From: Motiliproteus coralliicola
GTDB taxonomy: Bacteria; Pseudomonadota; Gammaproteobacteria; Pseudomonadales; Balneatricaceae
Assembly (NCBI RefSeq): GCF_003345655.1
Contig: NZ_QQOH01000004.1
Location: forward strand, 186,001 to 250,000
Direction: 5' to 3'
Length of the DNA: 64,000 nucleotides
The stretch's first letter is position 1. The number at the start of each line of letters is the position of its first letter. This document shows positions 56,931-64,000 of this stretch, piece after piece. The position numbers and the translations under genes were made by a program. A model generated the notes under the pieces. It was not told the DNA's origin. It did not search any database and was given only the letters and a program-made list of their open reading frames with translations.

Positions 56931-57647
56931 ATGATGCACAGAAACCACCCGAAGCGTTCGATCATCGCCCTGGTGTCGCTGCTATTAGCCCCCATCTTTT
57001 CGGCGTCGCCTGCCTCCGCCGCTCAGTATCGCTGCGACAACATCCCGCAAGTTTCCCTCTCTTCATCCAATGACAGCATGCTCGACTATGTTTGCACGGC
57101 CGCCGACAGGACGTTCGAGTTTCTGGGCCGATACCAGATGAAGCCTCAAAGGCCGATCCAGGTCGACATCATCGAGCATCAGATTAACTCGGGCGGCTAC
57201 AAGGCCTTTGGCAGTTACGACCGCCAAAGCGAGCGGGTCCGAATTATGTCGCTGCCCTCTGTATTGAACAGCAATCAGTCGCCGCAGATGTACAAGATGG
57301 CGTTTGATGAGGAGCATTATATCGGCGCTATCGCCCATGAGTTGGCTCATGCGGTCTTTCACCAGAACGCCGTCGACGTCGAGGAGAAGTGGAACAATAC
57401 CGCCCACGAATATATCGCCCATGCCACCCAGCTCGGTGTCTTAGCGGCGCCGAAGCGTGAGCAGATTATTTCGTCTGAAGAGACGGGGCCTTGGGAATCC
57501 GGCGATGAGATCAGCGTGACCTACATGGCCTTCAATCCCACCGGCTTTGCGGTGAAGTCCTACCTGCACCTGACCCAGTTGAGCGATCCGCAGCCGTTTA
57601 TCACGCTGCTGTTGAATCACAAATGGTTGTATATCTCGGTGCCTTGA
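56931..57647 (+). CDS. Secreted protein with HEXXH motif (possible DUF6639 family)
   Basis: The product is 238 residues from the ATG at 56931 after GGGGTAG. A signal peptide (cut near residue 31, SPASA) is followed by a domain with HELAH at residues 136-140 (GAIAHELAHAVFHQNAV) and a downstream HEYIAHATQ that may supply the third ligand, as in gluzincin-like peptidases. I think it belongs to the group named DUF6639, but this is from memory. A periplasmic zinc-peptidase role is inference. It sits between the AT-rich gene and torR, convergent with torR. Confidence 0.65.
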   Translation: MMHRNHPKRSIIALVSLLLAPIFSASPASAAQYRCDNIPQVSLSSSNDSMLDYVCTAADRTFEFLGRYQMKPQRPIQVDIIEHQINSGGYKAFGSYDRQSERVRIMSLPSVLNSNQSPQMYKMAFDEEHYIGAIAHELAHAVFHQNAVDVEEKWNNTAHEYIAHATQLGVLAAPKREQIISSEETGPWESGDEISVTYMAFNPTGFAVKSYLHLTQLSDPQPFITLLLNHKWLYISVP

Positions 57648-57686
57648 GGGTTTGCGGTCTGTGAAACAGCGCTGCTAAGAGTCGGC

Positions 57687-58430
57687 TTAGTTCACCTCGG
57701 CGGCAAACAGGTAGCCTTCGCCGTGGACGGTGATCAGTACTTCCGGGGCTTTCGGATCGATTTCGATCTTATTGCGCAGGCGCCGAACCAGCACATCGAT
57801 GGTGCGATCGCTGGGGCTGTCGACCCGATGACTGATCAGGTTCAACAGGCGCTCACGGCTCAGGACCCGGTTGGGGTAGGCGACAAAGGCCACCAGGATT
57901 TCGTACTCGGCTTTGGTCAGCTTGACCGGCTGATCGCCACAGCACAGCTTGCGGCGCGGGATATCGAAGCGCCAGTCGCCAAAGCGCAGGATGTCGCTGT
58001 CCTCTTCAACCTCCGGCTGTCGGGCTTCGGATTGGCTCGCCAGTGAGATCCGCCACAGCAGGTTCTTGACCCGCACCAGCAGCTCGCGCAGCTCCACCGG
58101 CTTGGTGACATAGTCGTCGGCGCCCATCTCCAATCCCACGATTCGGTCCACCGTATCGGTGCGGCCGGTAACCAGAATAATGCCGATGCTGGACTGGCCG
58201 CGAAGCTCGCGGGTCAGTGCCAGGCCGTCTTCCCCTGGCAGGTTGATATCCAGCAGCACCAGATCGATCTCGGCCTTGGCCAGCTCCTCGCGCATCTCGA
58301 CCCCGCTGCCAGCCTGGCTGACCCGGTATCCGGCATTCTCGAAATAGCCGCTCAACTTGAGCCGGGTGATCGGATCATCTTCGACCACCAGAACATGGTA
58401 AGTCGGTGCCGGTTGGTAGCTTGTGCTCAT
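57687..58430 (-). CDS. torR: TorR, OmpR-family response regulator
   Basis: The product is 247 residues from the ATG at 58430; a longer frame extends into the tor promoter and is rejected. The receiver has Asp61 (LVLLDINLPGEDG) and Lys in YVTKPVELREL. The winged-helix output domain ends RTIDVLVRRLRNKIEIDPK and ITVHGEGYLFAAEV. It should be phosphorylated by TorS and activate torECAD, which diverges from it across a 296-bp region carrying tor boxes. Confidence 0.92.
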   Translation of the reverse strand: MSTSYQPAPTYHVLVVEDDPITRLKLSGYFENAGYRVSQAGSGVEMREELAKAEIDLVLLDINLPGEDGLALTRELRGQSSIGIILVTGRTDTVDRIVGLEMGADDYVTKPVELRELLVRVKNLLWRISLASQSEARQPEVEEDSDILRFGDWRFDIPRRKLCCGDQPVKLTKAEYEILVAFVAYPNRVLSRERLLNLISHRVDSPSDRTIDVLVRRLRNKIEIDPKAPEVLITVHGEGYLFAAEVN

Positions 58431-58533
58431 GTCGGTTTCACTCTGTGCGGCGGGTGACGGCAGCGGGATTTGCTCGACCACTGCCGGCAAGGATACCCGG
58501 TTTTGCCGGGATGGCATCGTCCCAGGTCAATTT

Positions 58534-58596
58534 CTGTTAACAATTTTTCATATTTCGTTCCCGCCTGTACATAACCGCCGACAGACCCGTTCACAC
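58534..58596 (+). promoter_or_regulatory. Four tor-box-like decamers upstream of torE
   Basis: Compared with the E. coli tor box CTGTTCATAT, the sites are CTGTTAACAA (58534-58543), TTTTTCATAT (58544-58553, 8 of 10), CTGTACATAA (58565-58574, 8 of 10) and CCGTTCACAC (58587-58596). All are direct repeats on the plus strand, spaced 10, 21 and 22 bp start to start, that is on one face of the helix. The last box could overlap a -35 element. Four boxes is also the number at E. coli torC. Confidence 0.7.
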
Positions 58597-58726
58597 CCTC
58601 GCTTTAGCATTAAACCCATACAGAAGTTAATGGCATGTGGTGCCGGCGACTGCCGACCTCTCCTGCAATGGTGGTCGCCGGTTCACCCCGCTACCGATTC
58701 ACGCTTAACGCCCGAGTGAGGTTGTT

Positions 58727-58897
58727 ATGAACACGAACTCTGAAACCAAAAACGAGGTTAGCGCAGTCCAGGAAACCAAGGCGTTTCTGCTGATCTCTGC
58801 GCTGGCTATCCCGCTGCTGACCGTGCTGGGCATTGCCGGTTACGGCTTTGTCGTCTGGATGATGCAACTGCTGATGGGCCCTCCGGGCCACTTCTGA
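58727..58897 (+). CDS. torE: TorE, small membrane protein (NapE/TorE family)
   Basis: The product is 56 residues: a hydrophilic N-terminus (MNTNSETKNEVSAVQETKAF) and one transmembrane helix (LLISALAIPLLTVLGIAGYG) ending FVVWMMQLLMGPPGHF, the NapE/TorE pattern. It is the first gene of torE-torC-torA-torD, as in Shewanella. The exact function is unknown; a role in electron transfer or complex assembly with TorC is assumed. The ATG at 58727 follows GAGTGAGG. Confidence 0.87.
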   Translation: MNTNSETKNEVSAVQETKAFLLISALAIPLLTVLGIAGYGFVVWMMQLLMGPPGHF

Positions 58898-58945
58898 TCG
58901 GCCTGCGCGAATCCGTCGCCTCGAAACTTATTCTGGAGTGAAATC

Positions 58946-60124
58946 ATGTCTATTCCTTCCATGTGGAAAATCATCCGCTCGCCGAGCACCCACCTGAGTC
59001 TGGGTGTGCTGACGCTGGGCGGATTTATGGCCGGTGTGGTGTTCTGGGGTGCCTTCAATACCGGGCTGGAAGCCACCAATACCGAAGAGTTCTGCATCAG
59101 CTGTCACGAGATGGAGGCCAACGTCTATCAGGAGCTGCAAGAGACCGTACACTGGTCCAACAACTCCGGTGTTCGGGCCACCTGTCCCGACTGTCACGTC
59201 CCTCACAACTGGACCGACAAGATCGCCCGTAAGATGCAAGCCAGCAAAGAGGTGTTCGGCAAGCTGTTCGGCACCATCGATACCCGCGAGAAGTTTCTCG
59301 ACAAGCGGCTCGAGCTGGCGCAGCACGAATGGCAGCGCTTTTCGGCCAACAAGTCGCTGGAGTGCCGCAACTGCCACGATTACAACAGCATGAACTTCGA
59401 CAACATGTCGGAGAAAGCCCAGGTGCAGATGCGTCGCGCCGCCGAGCGTGACCAGAGCTGTCTGGATTGCCATAAGGGCATCGCCCACGAACTGCCGGAC
59501 ATGCTCGAAGGGGTCTCCGAAGCCTTTGCCCAGCTGGAGCAGAGTGCCGCGGTATCCGGCTTCGACACCGGTAAAACCTATTACAGCATCCGTCAGCTAC
59601 CGATCTACGAAGACCCGCAATTGGCGGTGGAAGCCGGTCAGTTGAATGCGGCTACCCCGGTCAAGGTACTGGAGATCGACGGTGACAGCCTCAAGGTCGA
59701 GCTGAGCGGTTGGCGCCGGACCAAGGGCTTTGGTCGGGTGATCAACGAAGACTTCGGCTTCAATATCTCCTCCGGCCACCTGTCCAAGGCGGCGGCCCAG
59801 AACGATCAACTGGTCTCCGGCTTCGAGCGTAAAGAGGACGACATGACCGGTCTGGAGTGGGAGCGGATCAACGCGGTGGTCTGGATGCGGGCCGGTTCCC
59901 TGGCCGAGTCCACCGAGATGATCTGGGACTATGCCAAAGAGACTTACCAGAGCAGCTGTAGCGTCTGCCACACCCAGCCCGATGAGAACCACTTCGACGC
60001 CAACACCTGGCCGGGGATGTTCAACGGCATGCTGTCCTTCGTCAACCTCGACGGTGACAGCCAGGCGGTGATCCTGAAGTACCTGCAGAAACACTCGTCC
60101 GACTTCTCCGACGACAAGCATTGA
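58946..60124 (+). CDS. torC: TorC, membrane-anchored pentaheme c-type cytochrome
   Basis: The product is 392 residues. One N-terminal transmembrane helix (about 17-37) anchors a periplasmic domain with five CxxCH heme sites: residues 50-54 (CISCH), 80-84 (CPDCH), 140-144 (CRNCH), 172-176 (CLDCH) and 338-342 (CSVCH). The four-plus-one arrangement is that of NapC/NirT-type TorC with its C-terminal mono-heme domain. It passes electrons from menaquinol to TorA, and apo-TorC is known to modulate TorS in E. coli. It is 48 bp after torE. Confidence 0.96.
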   Translation: MSIPSMWKIIRSPSTHLSLGVLTLGGFMAGVVFWGAFNTGLEATNTEEFCISCHEMEANVYQELQETVHWSNNSGVRATCPDCHVPHNWTDKIARKMQASKEVFGKLFGTIDTREKFLDKRLELAQHEWQRFSANKSLECRNCHDYNSMNFDNMSEKAQVQMRRAAERDQSCLDCHKGIAHELPDMLEGVSEAFAQLEQSAAVSGFDTGKTYYSIRQLPIYEDPQLAVEAGQLNAATPVKVLEIDGDSLKVELSGWRRTKGFGRVINEDFGFNISSGHLSKAAAQNDQLVSGFERKEDDMTGLEWERINAVVWMRAGSLAESTEMIWDYAKETYQSSCSVCHTQPDENHFDANTWPGMFNGMLSFVNLDGDSQAVILKYLQKHSSDFSDDKH

Positions 60125-60211
60125 AACCCCGGCGCGCGGGCAGGGATGGCCGTAAGTCGCGCTCTTCAGCTCACTGAAGCAGAACGAATTTGAAAATTTA
60201 AGGAGCACATT

Positions 60212-62677
60212 ATGTCCATCAACAGACGTAATTTTCTAAAAGGCATCCTGGCTTCATCGGCGGCTTCGATGGTTGGACCCAGCCTGCTGGTTCGCAGCGC
60301 GCAAGCGGCGCAGAACGACCCCGGTATCTGGCGGATAACCGGCTCCCATTGGGGTGCCTTCCGGGCCCGGGTTTACGGCGGCAAAGTGGTTGAGGTGAAG
60401 CCGTTCGAGATGGATTCCCACCCCACCGATATGCTCAACGGTATCGAGGGGATCATCTACAGCCCGTCGCGGGTTCGTTATCCGATGGTGCGCTACGACT
60501 GGTACAAGAACCGCCATAACAGCGACACCAGCCAGCGCGGTGACAACCGCTTTATCCGGGTGACCTGGGACGAGGCGCTCGACCTGTTCCATGAAGAGCT
60601 GGAACGAATCCAGACCCAATACGGCCCCTGGGCGCTACACGCCGGTCAGACCGGCTGGCGTCAGACCGGCCAGCTGCACAGCTGCGGTAACCATATGCAG
60701 CGGGCGGTGGCGATGCACGGCAACTTCATCAAGAAGGTGGGGGATTACTCCACCGGCGCCGGCCAGACCATCCTGCCCTACGTGCTGGGTTCCACCGAGG
60801 TCTACGCCCAGGGCACCTCCTGGCCGCTGATCCTGGAGAACAGCAAGCTGATCGTGCTCTGGGCCAACGACCCGGTGAAAAACCTGCAAGTTGGCTGGGC
60901 CTGCGAGACCCACGAATCTTACCGCTACCTCGACCAGCTGAAGCAGAAGGTCGCCGATGGCGAGATCCGGGTGGTCAGTATCGACCCGGTGCGCAGCAAG
61001 ACCCAGAAGTTCCTCGGCTGCGAGCAGCAGTACATCAACCCGCAGACCGATGTGGCGATGATGCTGGCGATTGCCCACACCCTCTATACCGAGAAACTGC
61101 ACGATCAGAAATTCCTCGATACCTACTGTCTGGGTTTCGAGCGCTTCGTGCCCTACCTGCTGGGCGAGTCCGAAGACAAGGTCGAGAAGACCCCGGAGTG
61201 GGCCGCTGAGATCTGTGGCGTCGAGGCCGAGGTGATCCGGGAACTGGCCCGGGCGATGGCGGCGGATCGGACCCAGCTGCTGTTTGGCTGGTGCATCCAG
61301 CGTCAGCAGCACGGCGAGCAGCCCTACTGGATGGGTGCGGTGCTGGCGGCGATGCTGGGTCAGATCGGTCAACCCGGTGGCGGGGTCAGTTATGCCCACC
61401 ACTACAGCTCGATCGGGGTGCCCTCCTCCGGCGCCAGCGGCCCAGGCGCGTTCCCGCGTAACCCGGATCAGGGCCAGAAGCCGATCCACGACAACGACGA
61501 CTTCAACGGCTACAGCAAGACTATTCCGGTGGCGCGCTGGGTCGATGCGATCCTGGAACCGGGCAAGAAGATCGACTACAACGGCGGCAAGGTGACGCTG
61601 CCGAACCTGAAGATGATGGTGATCTCCGGCTGTAATCCCTGGCACCACCACCAGGATCGAAACCGGATGAAGCAGGCGTTCCGCAATCTGGAAACCGTGG
61701 TCACGATCGACTTCAACTGGACCGCCTCGTGCCGCTTCTCCGACATCGTGCTGCCGGCCTGTACCCAGTTCGAGCGTAACGATATCGACCAGTACGGCTC
61801 CTACAGTACCCGCGGCATCCTGGCGATGCAGCGACTGGTGGACCCGCTGTTCCAGTCCCGTACCGATTTCCACATCTTCACCGATCTGTGCCGTCGTTTC
61901 GGCAAGCACAAGGAGTACAGCCGCGGTAAGGGCGAGATGGAATGGCTGCGCGAACTCTACGAGGGTTGTCGCGACGCCAACAAGGGCAAGTTCGCGATGC
62001 CGGAATTCGCCCAGTTCTGGGATGAGGGCTATGTCGACTTCGGTGCCGGCAAGCCCTGGACCCGCCACGCCGCTTTCCGCGACGATCCGGAGCTGAAGGC
62101 ACTGGGTACCCCGTCCGGCTTTATCGAGATCTTCAGCCGTAAGATCGACCGCTACGGCTACGATAACTGCAAGGGGCATCCAATGTGGTTCGAAAAGAGC
62201 GAGCGCTCCCACGGTGGGCCCGGCTCCGACCGCTTCCCGCTGTGGTTGCAATCCTGCCACCCGGACCAGCGATTGCATTCGCAGATGTGCGAATCCGAAG
62301 CCTACCGCAGCACCTACAGCGTGCGGGGTCGTGAGCCTATCTACCTAAGTCCGGAAGATGCCCGTCGTCGCGGTATCCGTGATGGTGATCTGGTGCGGGT
62401 CTACAACGATCGCGGCCAGCTGCTGGCCGGGGCGCGTGTCACCGACGACTTCGCCACCGGGGTGGTAAGGATCCACGAAGGGGCCTGGTACGGACCGATG
62501 GACGAGTCGATCGGGGCGCTGGATACCTACGGCGATCCGAACACCGTGACCCAGGATCTGGGGGCTTCCAAGCTGTCCCAGGCCACCAGCGCCAACACCT
62601 GTCTGGTCGAGATCGAGAAATATGTCGGCGAGGTGCCCCCGGTGACCGCCTTCGGTGGCCCGGTGGAAGTCCGCTAG
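60212..62677 (+). CDS. torA: TorA, trimethylamine-N-oxide reductase (molybdoenzyme)
   Basis: The product is 821 residues. A Tat signal ([11 protein letters not shown], cleavage near AQAAQ) directs folded export. Family stretches include [20 protein letters not shown], the Ser Mo-ligand region [20 protein letters not shown], and [20 protein letters not shown]-type cofactor contacts (here [20 protein letters not shown]). It reduces TMAO (and related N-oxides) to trimethylamine in the periplasm with bis-MGD molybdenum. An AAGGAG site precedes the ATG. Confidence 0.96.
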   Translation: MSINRRNFLKGILASSAASMVGPSLLVRSAQAAQNDPGIWRITGSHWGAFRARVYGGKVVEVKPFEMDSHPTDMLNGIEGIIYSPSRVRYPMVRYDWYKNRHNSDTSQRGDNRFIRVTWDEALDLFHEELERIQTQYGPWALHAGQTGWRQTGQLHSCGNHMQRAVAMHGNFIKKVGDYSTGAGQTILPYVLGSTEVYAQGTSWPLILENSKLIVLWANDPVKNLQVGWACETHESYRYLDQLKQKVADGEIRVVSIDPVRSKTQKFLGCEQQYINPQTDVAMMLAIAHTLYTEKLHDQKFLDTYCLGFERFVPYLLGESEDKVEKTPEWAAEICGVEAEVIRELARAMAADRTQLLFGWCIQRQQHGEQPYWMGAVLAAMLGQIGQPGGGVSYAHHYSSIGVPSSGASGPGAFPRNPDQGQKPIHDNDDFNGYSKTIPVARWVDAILEPGKKIDYNGGKVTLPNLKMMVISGCNPWHHHQDRNRMKQAFRNLETVVTIDFNWTASCRFSDIVLPACTQFERNDIDQYGSYSTRGILAMQRLVDPLFQSRTDFHIFTDLCRRFGKHKEYSRGKGEMEWLRELYEGCRDANKGKFAMPEFAQFWDEGYVDFGAGKPWTRHAAFRDDPELKALGTPSGFIEIFSRKIDRYGYDNCKGHPMWFEKSERSHGGPGSDRFPLWLQSCHPDQRLHSQMCESEAYRSTYSVRGREPIYLSPEDARRRGIRDGDLVRVYNDRGQLLAGARVTDDFATGVVRIHEGAWYGPMDESIGALDTYGDPNTVTQDLGASKLSQATSANTCLVEIEKYVGEVPPVTAFGGPVEVR

Positions 62678-62757
62678 CGAGAAGTTCGGCCGCTAATGGC
62701 GTCCACAATCAACGGCGGTCCTAAGGGCCGCCAACGCTCTGAAAAGCGAGGAATCTC

Positions 62758-63399
62758 ATGAACAGTTTCAGCGAATTGTCAGAAACGCGGGCAAGTATCT
62801 ACTGGTGGTTTTCGACCCTGTTTGCCAGCGAGCTGAACGATGAACAGCTGCAGGCCTATTGCGGTGAGGAAGGTCGCGACTTTCTGCAGGGGCTGGCGGA
62901 TAACGGCTTGAGCGAAGAGGTCGGCGCGCTGCAGCAGGTATTGCAGCAGCTGGCAGCGCAGGACCAGCCCCGGCTGGAACTGGCGGCTGACTTTACCCAG
63001 TGCTTTCTGGTGGATCAGAAGAGTTCGGCATTACCCTATGCCTCGGTCTATCTGTCCGACGACGGCCTGCTGTACCAGCAACCCCACCTGGATATGCTCG
63101 ACCTGCTCCAGTCCGAAGGATTGGCGGTTAACGAGGGGATGAACGAACCGGCCGATCACTTGGCGATCATGTTGGATTATCTGGGCAACCTGGTGATGCA
63201 GGGGGTGAATTCGAGCTCCGATGCCGAGCAGGGCATGCTGCTCGAGAAGCAGCTGAGTTTTATCGAGCAGCAGTTGATGAGCTGGGTACCGGCCTTTGTC
63301 GAGCGAACCCAGCAGCTCAAGCAGACCTTCTTCTACCCTAAGGTGGCGATGCTGTTGTTGGCCTACCTGCGACTGGATCAGACCTTTCTGAGTGACTGA
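62758..63399 (+). CDS. torD: TorD, TorA-specific chaperone
   Basis: The product is 213 residues, all-helical. It opens SFSELSETRASIYWWFSTLF, has the TorD signature EPADHLAIMLDYLGNLV and a C-terminal WVPAFVERTQQL. It protects apo-TorA and helps insert the molybdenum cofactor before Tat export. The 80-bp gap from torA contains no terminator, so it is the last gene of the operon. Confidence 0.94.
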   Translation: MNSFSELSETRASIYWWFSTLFASELNDEQLQAYCGEEGRDFLQGLADNGLSEEVGALQQVLQQLAAQDQPRLELAADFTQCFLVDQKSSALPYASVYLSDDGLLYQQPHLDMLDLLQSEGLAVNEGMNEPADHLAIMLDYLGNLVMQGVNSSSDAEQGMLLEKQLSFIEQQLMSWVPAFVERTQQLKQTFFYPKVAMLLLAYLRLDQTFLSD

Positions 63400-63423
63400 A
63401 TTACTCGAGAAGGTATCAACAAA

Positions 63424-63449
63424 AACGGGGCACCCAAGGGAGCCCCGTT
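63424..63449. terminator. Convergent terminator between torD and the ankyrin gene
   Basis: AACGGGGC, loop acccaaggga, GCCCCGTT: an 8-bp stem. On the minus strand it is followed by TTTTTG, a clear U-run for the ankyrin gene; on the plus strand only an interrupted T stretch follows. Confidence 0.8.
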
Positions 63450-63466
63450 GTTCGTTTCTGTTCCGT

Positions 63467-64000
63467 TTACTGCAGCTTGGCGATCACCTGGCTGCCCTTG
63501 AGCGCAGCGTTGTCCATTGCCATCTGAGCCGCGGTGTCATCGAACACGTCCTTGATCGACTTGTCGGCACCGGCGGCCAGCAGGAACTCGATTACTTCCG
63601 GTTTTTTGCCCAGCAGCGCGGCGTGCATCAGCGCGGTGGTTTCCTCACCGTCCTTGGCATTCAGATCGACACCGGCATCGACAATCTTCTGTAGCAGCTC
63701 GATCGGCTGGCCACCCTTGACCGCGTAGGTCAGGGCGGTGCCACCCTTGGCATCTTTGGCGGACAGGTCGGCACCCGCGGCGATCAGGCGGTCAATTACA
63801 GCGGTGAAATCGTCACCACGCAGCAGCGCGGCCAGCAGTGGAGTAACGCCTTTGTCGTTGGCGGCGGTGGGCTTGGCACCGGCATCGAGCAGGGTTTCGA
63901 TTACCGCCGGCTCCTTGAACGACAGCGCCAGCAGCAACGGTGTGTTACCGGCATTGTCGACCGCGTTGACGTCAAAGCCACGCTTCATCAGCGCGTCGTA
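63467..64000 (-). CDS. Ankyrin-repeat protein (5' end outside the window)
   Basis: 177 residues are visible; the frame stays open to the window edge (codons for YDALMKRGF precede the first visible Met), so the true start is upstream. At least five ankyrin repeats are seen, e.g. DNAGNTPLLLALSFKEPAVI, NDKGVTPLLAALLRGDDFTA and DGEETTALMHAALLGKKPEV. Binding partner and location are unknown because the N-terminus is missing. It converges on torD. Confidence 0.9.
   Translation of the reverse strand, partial: YDALMKRGFDVNAVDNAGNTPLLLALSFKEPAVIETLLDAGAKPTAANDKGVTPLLAALLRGDDFTAVIDRLIAAGADLSAKDAKGGTALTYAVKGGQPIELLQKIVDAGVDLNAKDGEETTALMHAALLGKKPEVIEFLLAAGADKSIKDVFDDTAAQMAMDNAALKGSQVIAKLQ

Overview
The window (about 60% GC by eye) comes from a gammaproteobacterium of the Pseudomonadales/Oceanospirillales type, probably marine and facultatively anaerobic. 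Two things support this. First, the run gshB-tonB-(regulator)-yqgE-ruvX-pyrR-pyrB-pyrC'-pilU-pilT-yggS-proC-yggT-metX-metW-DUF4426-rdgB-hemW follows, from memory, the order of the Pseudomonas aeruginosa PA0407 to PA0386 region. Second, it carries a complete trimethylamine-N-oxide (TMAO) respiration locus of the torECAD type known from Shewanella. The species cannot be named from the sequence.

Layout. 0-1.3 kb: end of a DUF971 gene, ubiJ, then a 0.46-kb structured repeat (copy A). 1.3-9.6 kb: FAH-family hydrolase, gamma carbonic anhydrase, prlC-yheV, tag followed by two DMT exporters, and a zur-znuC-znuB operon with a likely Zur box. 9.7-10.1 kb: two identical tRNA-Leu(CAG) genes with a good promoter. 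10.3-16.3 kb: an OmpA-like protein, then carA-carB-greA. 16.4-22 kb: small hypothetical proteins and lipoproteins, a periplasmic binding protein, an ABM monooxygenase, a TSUP permease, a PII protein, a flavodoxin-like protein and a lipase-like hydrolase. 22-29.8 kb: tkt-epd-pgk-fba on the minus strand and metK-rsmE divergently on the plus strand. 29.9-47.9 kb: the P. aeruginosa-like block covering glutathione, TonB, pyrimidine, type IV pilus retraction, proline, methionine, nucleotide sanitation and heme-related genes. 48-49.9 kb: a two-domain lipoprotein, then repeats B and C in tandem. 50-63.4 kb: an FNR-type regulator, a uracil-DNA glycosylase homologue, torS, torT, two inserted genes, torR, and torE-torC-torA-torD. 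The window ends in an ankyrin-repeat gene running off the edge.

How the genes work together. TorT/TorS sense TMAO and phosphorylate TorR. TorR should bind the four tor-box-like decamers between torR and torE and switch on TorE/TorC (electron delivery), TorA (periplasmic molybdoenzyme) and TorD (its chaperone). The FNR protein next door has all four cluster cysteines and a palindromic FNR-like site in front of its own gene, which fits oxygen control. CarAB feeds carbamoyl phosphate to PyrB, which is followed by an inactive dihydroorotase-like partner (PyrC'), as in pseudomonads.

Most unusual content. (1) Three long modular repeats of about 460, 535 and 454 bp have inverted hairpin termini, exchangeable ends and no credible protein; they sit where conserved gene order breaks off. 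(2) Two unrelated genes, one clearly AT-rich, lie between torT and torR. (3) A lipoprotein is built from two copies of an unnamed domain of about 70 residues. No system that can be called new with confidence was found; these are the best leads.
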